Assembly: GCA_020352215.1 (NCBI GenBank)
Contig: CP070675.1
Span: forward strand, 5,645,033 to 5,704,094
Source of the DNA: Phycisphaerales bacterium
Lineage (GTDB): Bacteria; Planctomycetota; Phycisphaerae; Sedimentisphaerales; Anaerobacaceae
DNA length: 59,062 nucleotides
Direction: 5' to 3'
In this document: positions 46,342 to 54,811 of the stretch, piece by piece
Layout: each line of letters begins with the position of its first letter
How positions within the stretch are numbered: the stretch's first letter is position 1
Program-made: the position numbers and the translations under genes
The notes under the pieces: model-generated
The model's input: the letters and a program-made list of their open reading frames with translations, nothing else
The model's database searches: none
What the model was told of the DNA's origin: nothing

Positions 46342-47370
46342 ATGAACACAGACCTCACGGATAAGACCCTTGAAGAACTCGAGCAAACTGTGCTCGCCTT
46401 CCAGCAGAAGAAGTATCTGGCTCGATACATCTTCAGCTTCATCCATGCCAAGGGCGTCCGGCAGATTTCCCAGCTCAGCCCCCTCAGCAAGGCATTCCGC
46501 CGGCAGTTGACGGAACAGGGCTACTACATCTGCCAGTTGAATAGCGTAACCACGCTGGAAGACCCGGACGGCACAGTCAAGTACCTCTTCCAGTTGGCCG
46601 ACGGCAACCGTATCGAGGCGGTGTTACTGAACGAGTCAGGCCGCCGGACCGCGTGTGTCTCGACACAGGTCGGCTGTGCGATGAACTGCAGCTTCTGTGC
46701 CACCGCGAGGGTCAGGCTGCGTCGCAATCTCACGGCTGGTGAAATCGTGGACCAGGTCAATACGATCGAGCAGGATAGGTGCAGAATCAGCAACGTGGTC
46801 TATATGGGGATGGGCGAGCCGTTGCTCAACTATGATGCCGTCCTCAAGTCTGTTCGGATACTGAACCATCCCGACGGCAAGCAGATTGGTGTCCGGCATA
46901 TTACTGTCAGTACGTGTGGAATAGCACCAGCGATCAGGCAACTGGCGACGGAGGATATTCGCCCTCGCCTTGCGATCTCACTGAACGCACCGACCGACGC
47001 CTTGCGCACGAGGCTGATGCCCGTCAACGCCAAATACCCCTTGGCTGCGTTGCTCCAAGCCGTGCATTCATACCAGATAAGGACCCGCCAGCGGGTCACC
47101 TTCGAGTATGTCATGATAGATGGGATCAACGATAAATCCCAGCATGCTCGGGCTCTTGTTGAGAGACTGCGGCCGGTCCACTGTAACGTCAACCTGATAG
47201 AGCACAATCCACATCCCGGCTGCAAGTTTGTCTCGAGCAGTGTGCAACGCATTGGGCAGTTTGCAGAGATTCTCACGTCTGCAGGTGTCGAAACGACCGT
47301 ACGTTTGAGAATGGGCCGCAAGATCAATGCTGCCTGTGGCCAACTGGGCGCCGACTGGCGGGATGGCTGA
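46342..47370 (+). CDS. rlmN: 23S rRNA (adenine(2503)-C(2))-methyltransferase
   Basis: A 342-residue radical SAM enzyme. It methylates C2 of A2503 in 23S rRNA (and often A37 of some tRNAs). C112-x3-C116-x2-C119 (VGCAMNCSFCATA) binds the [4Fe-4S] cluster. RRTACVSTQ holds a family-conserved cysteine just before the cluster motif. INAACGQL near the end carries the methyl-accepting catalytic Cys. GEIVDQV and VVYMGMGEPLLNY are further family blocks. The frame extends upstream to 46150 inside the preceding gene; ATG 46342 gives the usual length. The PfkB gene starts three bases after the stop. Confidence 0.92.
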   Translation: MNTDLTDKTLEELEQTVLAFQQKKYLARYIFSFIHAKGVRQISQLSPLSKAFRRQLTEQGYYICQLNSVTTLEDPDGTVKYLFQLADGNRIEAVLLNESGRRTACVSTQVGCAMNCSFCATARVRLRRNLTAGEIVDQVNTIEQDRCRISNVVYMGMGEPLLNYDAVLKSVRILNHPDGKQIGVRHITVSTCGIAPAIRQLATEDIRPRLAISLNAPTDALRTRLMPVNAKYPLAALLQAVHSYQIRTRQRVTFEYVMIDGINDKSQHARALVERLRPVHCNVNLIEHNPHPGCKFVSSSVQRIGQFAEILTSAGVETTVRLRMGRKINAACGQLGADWRDG

Positions 47371-47373
47371 ATT

Positions 47374-48348
47374 ATGTCGATGGACCAGCTAATGGGAGCC
47401 AAAGATCGGATCATTACAGTCGGGCTTTGCCCCGCTTGGGATATTTGTTGCCGGGGTCGTGCTCTGGACTGGGGCCTGCACAAAGAAATTGACCAGCAGG
47501 TCATTCGACCTGCGGGCAAGGCGATGAACATTTCGCATGCACTGGCTTGGATGGGTCAGAGGAATGTCGCCGCCGGCCTGTGGGGCCAGGATGACCACGA
47601 ACAAGTGCTCAGACGCATGCGGCCGTTGAGGGAGTTGGTCGAGACGAAGCTTACTGCTGTCGCTGGCCAAACTCGACGGAATATCACTGTCGTCGATAGC
47701 GCCGATGGTCGGGAGATGCACCTGCGCAGCAAAAGCGCCCTTGCTTCGGCGAAGTCGCTCAGGAAACTTGGTGCCGACTTGGATCGTCTCGTGCGCAGGC
47801 ATAGCGTGTGCGTCTTTGCCGGTGCGATGCCGGCGGGGCCGCTGCTCGCAGAGATTGTCCGCATTGTAGAATTGTGTTCCTGCCGCGGCGCCAGCATCGT
47901 GGTCGATACCCATGGCCCGGCCCTGAAGGCGATCGTGGAGACGGGCCTGGCCCGGCTGGTTTGCCCCAATGTAGAAGAGCTCTCCCAGCTGCTGGGTGTG
48001 CAGGTCAGGGACACCCCTGTCGGCCTTGCCAGTCTCGGGCGCAGGCTCCTGGCGAGAACTGAGGGTGTTCTCATAAGCCGAGGGCCAAAGGGTGCCATGC
48101 TTGTGACCAAAGATGGCGCTTGGAGGGGGCGGTGTGCTGTCCGAAGGAAGACGTTGTCGACGGTAGGCTGTGGCGACTACCTGTTGGCTGGTTTTCTCAA
48201 GGGCCTCCAGGGCAAATCCGACTTAGCTGTCGCTCTGCGTACAGCCGTGAAAGCTGCCACGGCCAGGGCGTGGGGTTGGACCGAGACAAAGACCTGGCTG
48301 CAGATGGAAAGACGGATCAACGTGGATGTCGCTCGCCTGACATTTTGA
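47374..48348 (+). CDS. PfkB-family sugar kinase (1-phosphofructokinase/tagatose-6-phosphate kinase type)
   Basis: A 324-residue ribokinase-fold enzyme. It begins with ITVGLCPAWDICCRG, followed by RPAGKAMNISHALAWMGQ, the PfkB N-terminal signature (G.kg.N.a..la.lG). The C-terminal signature STVGCGDYLLAGFL contains the GxGD catalytic Asp268. This G(K)xMNIS pattern points to the FruK/LacC subgroup, which phosphorylates hexose phosphates at C1 or C6. It follows rlmN by three bases, suggesting co-transcription. The exact sugar is unknown; a ketose 3-epimerase gene lies 3 kb upstream. Confidence 0.82.
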   Translation: MSMDQLMGAKDRIITVGLCPAWDICCRGRALDWGLHKEIDQQVIRPAGKAMNISHALAWMGQRNVAAGLWGQDDHEQVLRRMRPLRELVETKLTAVAGQTRRNITVVDSADGREMHLRSKSALASAKSLRKLGADLDRLVRRHSVCVFAGAMPAGPLLAEIVRIVELCSCRGASIVVDTHGPALKAIVETGLARLVCPNVEELSQLLGVQVRDTPVGLASLGRRLLARTEGVLISRGPKGAMLVTKDGAWRGRCAVRRKTLSTVGCGDYLLAGFLKGLQGKSDLAVALRTAVKAATARAWGWTETKTWLQMERRINVDVARLTF

Positions 48349-48565
48349 GTTTGCAGGGCGGCCGCGTCCCCGGTGAACCACAGCGCATATGGGAACGGTC
48401 TCATCGTAAAGGAAATGCCCGTTGCCGAGAGAACTACTTTGGCGAAGCAATGTGCTTTGTCCGTTTCCGGGCCTTTGTGGATCCCTGTCGTCCAGAAGAA
48501 TGCCTGCACGGTCGCTTACGTGGGGAGCATTCTCCGAGAAATGTGTTCCTTGGCGGATATTTTAG

Positions 48566-48592
48566 CGAAAAAAGGCGTTTTCCGCGTTTTTC
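48566..48592 (+). terminator. Weak terminator-like hairpin after the PfkB gene
   Basis: GCGAAAA pairs with TTTTCCGC (one bulged C) and is followed by GTTTTT, about 220 bp after the PfkB stop. The stem is A+T-rich and unstable. The 250 bp between the PfkB stop and this point carry nothing else I can name. Confidence 0.25.
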
Positions 48593-48605
48593 AAGTTCTG
48601 CCAGC

Positions 48606-48657
48606 GGAAAAAAAAAGATCAAAAAAAGTTGATTGCGCACTATGAATGAGCTATAGT
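48606..48657 (+). promoter_or_regulatory. Strong sigma70-type promoter with A-tract UP-like element
   Basis: TTGATT (48629-48634) and TATAGT (48652-48657) are separated by exactly 17 bases. Two A-tracts (A9 and A7) at about 48608-48627 sit directly upstream, where an UP element of stable-RNA promoters would be. Transcription should start near 48663. It drives the structured stretch and tRNA-Gln downstream. Confidence 0.7.
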
Positions 48658-48662
48658 CCCAC

Positions 48663-48850
48663 GTTTGGAGTTGCCCTGTCGCAAGGGGTAGGTGGAAGCT
48701 GATAGCCTCGTGCTGAGAGCGTAAGACTGCTCGATAGCTCAGGGTCTTAAGCTTCCTGTGGGGTCAGCAGTATCACGGCGTGGCTGACTCAAGCCTCCGG
48801 CGGGGCCAAGCCGGGCCCGGACAAGAATGGCCTCCGTGACAGTCGATTGG
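48663..48850 (+). ncRNA. Putative structured non-coding RNA of unknown family
   Basis: About 190 bp without a reading frame, directly after a strong promoter. Self-complementary arms are visible in order: CTGTC (48676-48680) with GACAG (48838-48842) as a closing stem; GGAAGCT (48694-48700) with AGCTTCC (48750-48756); GGGTCAGC (48761-48768) with GCTGACTC (48783-48790); TCCGG (48796-48800) with CCGGA (48817-48821). This is a multi-branched fold. It lacks the landmarks of RNase P RNA, tmRNA and SRP RNA, and is not the single rod of 6S RNA. The 3' end may be made by processing ahead of tRNA-Gln. Ends are approximate. Confidence 0.5.
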
Positions 48851-48891
48851 CTATTGATTCAGTTGAGAAAACCGGAAATAGTCAGTGGAAT

Positions 48892-48963
48892 TACCCGGTG
48901 GTGTAATTGGCAACACATGGGCTTTTGGTGCCCATATTCCAGGTTCGAGTCCTGGCCGGGTAG
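48892..48963 (+). tRNA. tRNA-Gln (anticodon TTG)
   Basis: Cloverleaf of 72 bases. Acceptor TACCCGG (48892-48898) pairs with CCGGGTA (48956-48962), discriminator G. The D arm contains GTGTAATTGGCAACAC. The anticodon arm is TGGGC-TTTTGGT-GCCCA with anticodon TTG. The T arm is CCAGG-TTCGAGT-CCTGG. No encoded CCA. It is 41 bp downstream of the putative RNA and probably shares its promoter. Confidence 0.96.
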
Positions 48964-49030
48964 GTTTGACAGTTGACGACCAAGCGCGAACGATTGGAGA
49001 GCTTGAGAATATAGGTGTGAGAGAAAGGCG

Positions 49031-50266
49031 ATGGCAGAAAGAGTAGCGATAGTATTGGCGGCTGGTGAAAGCAGCAGGATGAATACGCTGCTGCCGAAGG
49101 TGCTGCATGAAGTCAGTGGGCGCCCGATGCTGGCCTATGTCCTCGACACATGCCGCCAGGTCGATGTTGCGCGGATATATGTCGTCGTCGGCTTCGGCGC
49201 CGAGCAGGTGAAGGAGCGCTTCAGCGATGTGCCGGACGTTGTTTGGGTTCAGCAGGACCAGCAATTGGGGACCGCACATGCTGTCTTGTGCTGCAGAGAG
49301 TACCTGAAGGATTTTGGAGGCCAAACGCTGATCGTTTGCGGCGATGGCCCGCTGATTCGAGCTCAGACCTTGCGAACGCTGATAGAAAAGCACGAAGCCG
49401 GGCAGTCGGCGGCGACTTTGGCGACCGCACTGCTTGACGACCCGACCGGCTATGGACGCATAATCCGCGACGCATATGCGAATATCCAGGGCATTGTTGA
49501 GCACAGTGACTGCACCCCCGCGCAGCTCGCCATACGGGAAGTGAATCCGAGCTACTATCTGTTCAACACCAGGGTCCTTTTCGAGGCCCTGGAGCAGGTC
49601 AGACCGGATAATGTCAAACGAGAGTATTACTTGACCGACGCGCTAAGCGGTATCATTGCCACGGGTCACAAGGTCACCGCGGTCACCGCGGTCAGCCCCG
49701 AAGAAGCTGTCGGCGTCAATAGCAGAGCCCAGCTCAGCGCAGCAAGCAAGATTATGCAGCGGCGGATTCAGCAGGAGCTGATGGAGAACGGCGTGACGAT
49801 AGTTGATCCCGATAACACGTGGATAGACGCCAGAGCCCAAATCGGACAGGATACGGTGATCGAGCCGTTCACGTATATTCACGGCGAGGTGAGGATCGGC
49901 CCGGGATGCAGAATAGGGCCGTTCGCATACCTCAGGAGTGGGACGGTGCTGGAAAAGGACGTCGTGCTTGGCGTCTTCACCGAAGTTAAGAATGCCACGT
50001 TGGCTGACGGCGTTCGAGCTCGGCACCATAGCTTTATCGGCGATGCATCCGTGGGCCGAAATGTCAATATCGGCGCTGGCTCGATAACGGCGAATTTCGA
50101 CGGTGAGAAGGTCAATCGGACAACGGTGGGCGATAATTGCTATATCGGCTCCGGCGCCGTGCTCGTAGCACCACTCGTGCTGAAGGCGGGCTTGCACATC
50201 GGAGCCGGCAAAGTGGTCTCTCAGGAGAGCGTGAATTCATTGGGTAGCAGCCCAGATACGGATTGA
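49031..50266 (+). CDS. glmU: Bifunctional UDP-GlcNAc pyrophosphorylase / glucosamine-1-phosphate acetyltransferase (GlmU), short C-terminus
   Basis: A 411-residue protein. The N-terminal uridylyltransferase domain has VLAAGESSRM, PKVLHEVSGRPML and QQLGTAHAVL. The C-terminal left-handed beta-helix has LRSGTVLE, FTEVKNATL, HHSFIGDASVGRNVNIGAGS and TANFDG, with the catalytic His of the acetyltransferase retained (first H of HHSF) and Tyr replaced by Phe next to it. Compared with the usual about 456 residues, the C-terminal extension after the last coils is about 13 shorter and loops are smaller. The pathway makes UDP-GlcNAc for peptidoglycan, LPS and the surface polysaccharide. Followed by prs, a common pairing. 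Confidence 0.88.
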   Translation: MAERVAIVLAAGESSRMNTLLPKVLHEVSGRPMLAYVLDTCRQVDVARIYVVVGFGAEQVKERFSDVPDVVWVQQDQQLGTAHAVLCCREYLKDFGGQTLIVCGDGPLIRAQTLRTLIEKHEAGQSAATLATALLDDPTGYGRIIRDAYANIQGIVEHSDCTPAQLAIREVNPSYYLFNTRVLFEALEQVRPDNVKREYYLTDALSGIIATGHKVTAVTAVSPEEAVGVNSRAQLSAASKIMQRRIQQELMENGVTIVDPDNTWIDARAQIGQDTVIEPFTYIHGEVRIGPGCRIGPFAYLRSGTVLEKDVVLGVFTEVKNATLADGVRARHHSFIGDASVGRNVNIGAGSITANFDGEKVNRTTVGDNCYIGSGAVLVAPLVLKAGLHIGAGKVVSQESVNSLGSSPDTD

Positions 50267-50309
50267 GAAGCAATAGCTGGAATAGCAACAGAGCGAAAGG
50301 CCAGCATCA

Positions 50310-51266
50310 ATGTTCTTGAACGACAATCTTAAGATATTTTCGGGCAGCAGTAATCCGGATTTGGCGGGTGCGGTTTGCAAGTATTTGGAGATCCCTCTCG
50401 GCGGCGCGAAGATTGGCAGTTTCCCGGACGGAGAGAAGGTGATTCGGATTGAGGATGATGTTCGCGGCAGGGATTGCTTTGTCATGCAGTCAACCTGTAA
50501 TCCAGTTGATGAGCATTTGGTCGAGCTTCTGATTTTCGTCGACTGCCTGCGCAGGGCCAGCGCCGTGCGCATCACTGCGGTTATTCCTTATTTCGGCTAT
50601 GCCCGCCAGGATAGGAAAGACGAAGGGCGGGTGCCTATCACGGCTAAGCTCGTCGCGAATCTCATCGCCACTGCCGGGGCCGACAGAGTCTTGGCGATAG
50701 ACCTACATGCACACCAGTTGCAAGGCTTTTTCGACATACCGGTCGACCATCTAAGCGGCGAGCTGGTCCTTGGCAGGTTCTTCAAGGCCAAGAAGATACG
50801 AGATTTGACGGTAGTGTCACCGGATGTGGGGAATATCAAGATGGCAGCCAGTTACGCCGCACACTTGAACGGTGAGCTGGCAATCGTCCATAAGAGGCGG
50901 TTCAGCGGCAGCGAGGTCGAGGCTGACGAGATTATCGGTGATGTGCAGGGTAGAAATATCCTCATGTGCGACGACATTATTGCCACCGCCGGGACGGTGT
51001 GCAGTGCAGCCAGACTGGTCAAGCAGCGCGGAGCGGAGAAGGTTTATGTGGGCGCCACTCATGGCGTCCTGGCCGGCCCGGCATTGGAAAGGCTGGAGAA
51101 GGCGCCGATCGACGAAGTGATTGTCACTGATACGATACCCCAGACTGAGCGAGCAAAACAACTCGGCAATATCACAGTGTTGAGTGTGGCGGCGATGTTG
51201 GGCGAGGCCATAAAGAGGATTCACAGAAATGAGTCCGTAAGCAATTTGTTCAATCAGTTGGGATGA
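50310..51266 (+). CDS. prs: Ribose-phosphate pyrophosphokinase
   Basis: A 318-residue PRPP synthase. It makes PRPP from ribose-5-phosphate and ATP for nucleotide, His and Trp synthesis. Family motifs are FSGSSNPDLA, GSFPDGEKVIRIEDDVRG, YFGYARQDRK (ATP-binding flexible region), DLHAHQLQGFFDIPVDHL and CDDIIATAGTV (the PRPP-binding loop). VIVTDTIP is close to the end. Length is normal. AAAGG stands eight bases before the ATG. It lies in a glmU-prs-rplY-pth order widely conserved in bacteria. Confidence 0.96.
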   Translation: MFLNDNLKIFSGSSNPDLAGAVCKYLEIPLGGAKIGSFPDGEKVIRIEDDVRGRDCFVMQSTCNPVDEHLVELLIFVDCLRRASAVRITAVIPYFGYARQDRKDEGRVPITAKLVANLIATAGADRVLAIDLHAHQLQGFFDIPVDHLSGELVLGRFFKAKKIRDLTVVSPDVGNIKMAASYAAHLNGELAIVHKRRFSGSEVEADEIIGDVQGRNILMCDDIIATAGTVCSAARLVKQRGAEKVYVGATHGVLAGPALERLEKAPIDEVIVTDTIPQTERAKQLGNITVLSVAAMLGEAIKRIHRNESVSNLFNQLG

Positions 51267-51304
51267 GCAGCTTAAAATAGCAGGGTTTTTAAGACGAGGA
51301 GATC

Positions 51305-51970
51305 ATGGGCAAAACGCTGTCAGTATCATTGGAAGCCGAAGTTCGAGAGCGGACAGGTTCAAAGGCCGCAGATAGAGTCCGCGAGCAGGGCCGAATCCCC
51401 GCTATCGTCTATGGGCACAAGCAGGAGCCGGTAGCTATTTCTCTTGATGCCCACGACTTTGTCGAAGGGCTCCATCACGGGCATCGGTTGATCGACGTGA
51501 AGATCGGCAAGAGCAAGGAGAAGGTGGTTGTCAGAGACCTGCAATACGATTACCTTGGAAAGGACATCATTCATGCGGACCTGATGCGGGTTACCGTTAC
51601 TGAGATGGTCAAGGTAACGGTTCCGATCGAGCTTAAGAGTGCGGCCGTGGCAAAGGGCACTCATCAAGGCGGAATTATTGAGGAGCACTCAGACCATTTG
51701 GAGATCGAGTGCAGGGCAGTTGATATTCCCGAGTCAATCCCCGTCTCGGTGAAGGACGTGGGTGTTGGTGACGCTTTGCACGCCGGTGATATCGAACTGC
51801 CCGACGGCGTGAGGCTGGTTGGCTCTCGGGATACGCTGCTGGTTACCTGTCATCTGGTGGCTGCTGCCAAGACCACCGAGCAGATCGAAGAGGAAGCCCC
51901 CACTGCCCCCGAGGTCATTGGTGAGGCCGAGGAACCAGAAGAAGGGCAGTCTGAGCAGCAGAGTGGATAG
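51305..51970 (+). CDS. rplY: 50S ribosomal protein L25/general stress protein Ctc
   Basis: A 221-residue L25 of the long (CTC/TL5) form. The N-terminal 5S-rRNA-binding domain has EVRERTGSKAADRVREQGRI and PAIVYGHKQEPVAIS, followed by VVVRDLQYDYLGKDIIHADL. The C-terminal domain has VPIELKSAAVAKGTHQGGII and ECRAVDIPESIPVSVKDVGV, and an acidic tail rich in Glu ends the protein. GAGGAG precedes the ATG. It is followed by pth, the usual partner. Confidence 0.93.
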   Translation: MGKTLSVSLEAEVRERTGSKAADRVREQGRIPAIVYGHKQEPVAISLDAHDFVEGLHHGHRLIDVKIGKSKEKVVVRDLQYDYLGKDIIHADLMRVTVTEMVKVTVPIELKSAAVAKGTHQGGIIEEHSDHLEIECRAVDIPESIPVSVKDVGVGDALHAGDIELPDGVRLVGSRDTLLVTCHLVAAAKTTEQIEEEAPTAPEVIGEAEEPEEGQSEQQSG

Positions 51971-51996
51971 GGCCCGACTGGGCCAGAACAGATGTG

Positions 51997-52566
51997 ATGG
52001 CTGGTATGAGAATGGTTGTTGGCCTGGGGAATCCGGGCACCGAGTACGTTGGTACTCGACACAACACCGGTTTCGAAGTAATTGATGCACTGGCTAAGAA
52101 GCTGCAGATAGAGCTGACAAGCAGAAAGTTTGCGGCTCGTGTAGGGTCGGGCGAGGTTGCAGACAGGAAGGTGATGTTACTGAAACCTTGGCAGTTTATG
52201 AATCGCAGCGGCATGGCTGTTACGGCCGCGGTCGGTTTTTACAGGATAGGAATTGGCGATCTGATAGTGGTGACTGACGACATGGCCTTGGAGCCGGGTA
52301 GAATTCGCATCAGGGCCGGAGGCTCAGCCGGTGGTCACAACGGACTTGCTGACATCATAGAAAAGCTTGGCACAAATGAATTTGCTCGTTGCCGAGTGGG
52401 AATCGGCCAAAGCCGCGACCGATGGGCTGTGGATTATGTCCTTGATAAGCCGACCGAGGCTGAGAAGGTGTTGATTGGCGAGGCAATCGCAAGAGCGCGA
52501 GATGCCTTACTCTGTTGGATTGAGCATGGCACTGAGAAGGCTATGAATGAGTTTAACAAGGTATAG
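51997..52566 (+). CDS. pth: Peptidyl-tRNA hydrolase
   Basis: A 189-residue enzyme that frees tRNA from prematurely released peptidyl-tRNA. GLGNPGTEYVGTRHNTGFEV includes the catalytic His (RHN). KPWQFMNRSG, VVTDDMALEPGRIRIRAGGS and GGHNGLADII match the substrate-binding blocks. LDKPT is at the end. In-frame starts exist at GTG 51994, ATG 51997, ATG 52006 and ATG 52012, with no clear ribosome binding site; I chose 51997. It follows rplY by 26 bp. Confidence 0.95.
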   Translation: MAGMRMVVGLGNPGTEYVGTRHNTGFEVIDALAKKLQIELTSRKFAARVGSGEVADRKVMLLKPWQFMNRSGMAVTAAVGFYRIGIGDLIVVTDDMALEPGRIRIRAGGSAGGHNGLADIIEKLGTNEFARCRVGIGQSRDRWAVDYVLDKPTEAEKVLIGEAIARARDALLCWIEHGTEKAMNEFNKV

Positions 52567-52703
52567 AAGCCCAAAGTCTGGAAGCTGGGGTCATATTGCC
52601 CGCCAGGTTTTCGAGCTGCCGAACACAGACGACACGAATTTTGTGGTTAATGCTTTGAACTTTTGGTTTTAGGGTATCAGTTTTGTTTTTAAGCGGGAGG
52701 TAG

Positions 52704-53258
52704 TTGGCTTTGGAGACTATTGCAAACAGACTGTACGAAGGGATGTTTCTTGTCGATTCCGCTAAGGCGGCAGCGGATTGGGACGGGACTATGGCGGCTA
52801 TCAGGGCCGTACTGGAAAGGTCAGACGCGGAGATTGTCTCAATGAGAAAGTGGGGCGACAAGAGGCTGGCGTATGACATCGACCACAAGAGCAGAGGCAC
52901 GTATGTACTATGCTACTTCAGAGCTGATGGCCGAAGGATACGGGGCATCGAGAAGGACGTTCAGCTATCCGAGCAGATCATGCGCGTTCTGGTTCTCAGT
53001 ACGGAAGGCCGGGCCCAAGAAGACATCGACAAAGACTTGCCTCAGGCATCAGATGAAGTACACGAGACTGAGTCTGAACAGCAGGTCACGGACCAGGATG
53101 CGGAAGACGCTGCGGCGGAACTAGAAGACACCAGTGAGCCAACAGAGGAAGATGCGGCAGAAGAGGTTGCGCCTGTTGAGCAAGAGGTGGTGGACATTGA
53201 AGCAACGCAAGAAAGCGCCGATCTGCCGTCAGATGGGCCCGAGGATCGTCAGCAGTAG
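52704..53258 (+). CDS. rpsF: 30S ribosomal protein S6 with acidic C-terminal extension
   Basis: A 184-residue protein. The S6 core spans the first 105 residues (RLYEGMFLVDSAKAAADWDG, RKWGDKRLAYDIDHKSRGTY, CYFRADGRRIRGIEKD, MRVLVLS). The tail of about 75 residues is strongly acidic (rich in Glu, Asp and Gln), longer than in most bacteria. Translation starts at TTG: GGGAGG (52695-52700) is three bases from TTG 52704 and nine bases from TTG 52710, so the true start may be the latter. It leads the conserved rpsF-ssb-rpsR-rplI group. The 137 bp before it hold no gene. Confidence 0.9.
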   Translation: MALETIANRLYEGMFLVDSAKAAADWDGTMAAIRAVLERSDAEIVSMRKWGDKRLAYDIDHKSRGTYVLCYFRADGRRIRGIEKDVQLSEQIMRVLVLSTEGRAQEDIDKDLPQASDEVHETESEQQVTDQDAEDAAAELEDTSEPTEEDAAEEVAPVEQEVVDIEATQESADLPSDGPEDRQQ

Positions 53259-53362
53259 ATTTCAGATTGTAGGCGCCGCCGGCCAAGTCGCGCAATGCAC
53301 AATCTAGCGAAGTAGGCTGCGGCAGGACGGCCTAAGACTAAACCGGACCGAGGAGGTCACTT

Positions 53363-53797
53363 ATGGCGAATTATAACAAGGTCTTACTCATGGGCAATCT
53401 GACGCGTGATCCGCAGCTCTCGTATACGCCCAACCAGACAGCTGTGGTTGATTTTGGCCTGGCGACTAACAGGAGGTGGACGGGCCAAGACGGGAGTCAA
53501 CGCGAAGAGACCTGTTTTGTGGATTGCAGGGCCTTCGGTCGGCAAGCCGAGAATATAAACAAGTACTTGAGTAAAGGTAGACCGGTCTTTGTCGAGGGTA
53601 GGCTGACATTTGATAGCTGGACGGCCCAAGACGGTACGAAGCGGAGCCGGCTGCGTGTCACGGTGGAGAACTTCCGGTTTCTGCCTGGAACGGGCGGTGG
53701 GGCAGGCGGGACTAACCGGATTGGAGACAGCCCGGGACCTGAGGCCGAACGGCCGCGAGACATTGGTGACGGGTCGGCAGATGATATACCGTTTTAG
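53363..53797 (+). CDS. ssb: Single-stranded DNA-binding protein
   Basis: A 144-residue SSB. The OB-fold begins YNKVLLMGNLTRDPQLSYTP and continues with WTGQDGSQREETCFVDCRAF, KYLSKGRPVFVEGRLTFDSW. A short Gly-rich linker leads to the acidic tip DDIPF, which binds partner proteins such as the clamp loader. GGAGG lies just before the ATG. Its position between rpsF and rpsR is the ancestral order. Confidence 0.96.
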   Translation: MANYNKVLLMGNLTRDPQLSYTPNQTAVVDFGLATNRRWTGQDGSQREETCFVDCRAFGRQAENINKYLSKGRPVFVEGRLTFDSWTAQDGTKRSRLRVTVENFRFLPGTGGGAGGTNRIGDSPGPEAERPRDIGDGSADDIPF

Positions 53798-53900
53798 CAG
53801 TCGCGGCTTGTGTTCGTTAGTGTGGTTTCCAGAGCCGGATTTACCACCCCAGACTAATGGGTGGGCCGGACGACACACACCATGAATTATGAGGTGATAA

Positions 53901-54158
53901 ATGAGAGACAGACGAAGAAGAACTGCTGGCAGAAAACCCAGCTTTCCAGGCGCGCGTGAACAGACACAGTGCCGCTTTTGCCGGAAGGGCGGTGGATATA
54001 TCGACTATAAGGATGTCGAAACACTGCAGAAGCTCTTGACTAATCGAGGCAAGATATACTCACGAAAGCGCAGCGGCAACTGCGCTGGTTGCCAACGAAA
54101 AGCCCAAAGAGCTATCAAGCGTGCCAGATACATGGCGTTGCTGCCTTATGCCGTGTGA
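53901..54158 (+). CDS. rpsR: 30S ribosomal protein S18
   Basis: An 85-residue small-subunit protein. KGGGYIDYKDVETLQKLLTN, GKIYSRKRSGNCAGCQRKAQ and IKRARYMALLPYAV are S18 signatures. Cysteines in CRFC and CAGC form a zinc-ribbon-type pair, so this is the C+ variant. GAGGTG is six bases before the ATG. It binds S6 in the ribosome, whose gene lies just upstream. Confidence 0.95.
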   Translation: MRDRRRRTAGRKPSFPGAREQTQCRFCRKGGGYIDYKDVETLQKLLTNRGKIYSRKRSGNCAGCQRKAQRAIKRARYMALLPYAV

Positions 54159-54272
54159 ACCACGGTTCGGCGCATGATGCGGTGATCGCATCGCCGCCCA
54201 GCCTTTTGGCTCGGCATCACAACAGGTGTGATCCGGCACTGATCAGAATTAGCTATACACGAGGTACATAAT

Positions 54273-54752
54273 ATGAAGGTTTTGCTTATTGAGGATGTCG
54301 AATGCCTGGGTTGGCTTGGAGACGTTGTCGAAGTCAAGGAGGGATATGCGAGAAACTACCTGTTGCCACAGGGTATCGCCAAGGTTGCGACTGACGCTAA
54401 TATGAAGGCCATAGCCGAAGAGAAAGCCAAACGGGCTGAGCAACGCATTAGTGCGCGTAGCCGGCTCGAGGAGGCGGCCAAAGCTGTCGAAGGGGCTGAG
54501 GCTGTCCTGGCAGCGAAAGCCAACGAACAGGGTGTTCTATTCGGCTCGGTAAGCGAACGCCAGATAGGAGCCAATCTGCGCGAGCAGGGCTTCGAGGTAG
54601 CTGACGAAGTAGTCCGGCTGCCCGAGCACATCAAGCACGTAGGGACGCACAGCGTGACACTCAAATTTGCGGATGACGTCATTGCAACTGTCAATGTTGT
54701 CGTTGTGCCCGAAAAAGACGGCGCCGCTGATACGGATACGGAGGACGCCTGA
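54273..54752 (+). CDS. rplI: 50S ribosomal protein L9
   Basis: A 159-residue protein. The N-terminal rRNA-binding domain MKVLLIEDVECLGWLGDVVE and GYARNYLLPQGIA, a long helix with KAKRAEQRISARSRLEEAAK, and a C-terminal domain with LFGSVSERQIGANLREQGFE, PEHIKHVGTHSVTLKFADDV fit L9 throughout. It closes the rpsF-ssb-rpsR-rplI group. A 114-bp spacer separates it from rpsR. Confidence 0.95.
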   Translation: MKVLLIEDVECLGWLGDVVEVKEGYARNYLLPQGIAKVATDANMKAIAEEKAKRAEQRISARSRLEEAAKAVEGAEAVLAAKANEQGVLFGSVSERQIGANLREQGFEVADEVVRLPEHIKHVGTHSVTLKFADDVIATVNVVVVPEKDGAADTDTEDA

Positions 54753-54811
54753 GAGGGCGGGGAGTATCTGGTCTCTGTGTATCCGGCCGTTACCGGGCGA
54801 CGGGCCAGTAC

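Noticed and set aside
48663..48850. Assignment of the structured stretch as 6S, SRP, RNase P RNA, tmRNA or a TPP riboswitch
   Set aside because: The conserved blocks of these RNAs (for example GGAAGGAAGCAG-type SRP loop, RNase P P4 sequence, or the TPP GATCTGG/TAATGCC part) are not present, and the layout is branched.
49672..49694. Tandem repeat of GGTCACCGC within glmU
   Set aside because: Only two and a half copies, in frame and encoding a repeated Thr-Ala-Val; it looks like a trivial coding repeat.
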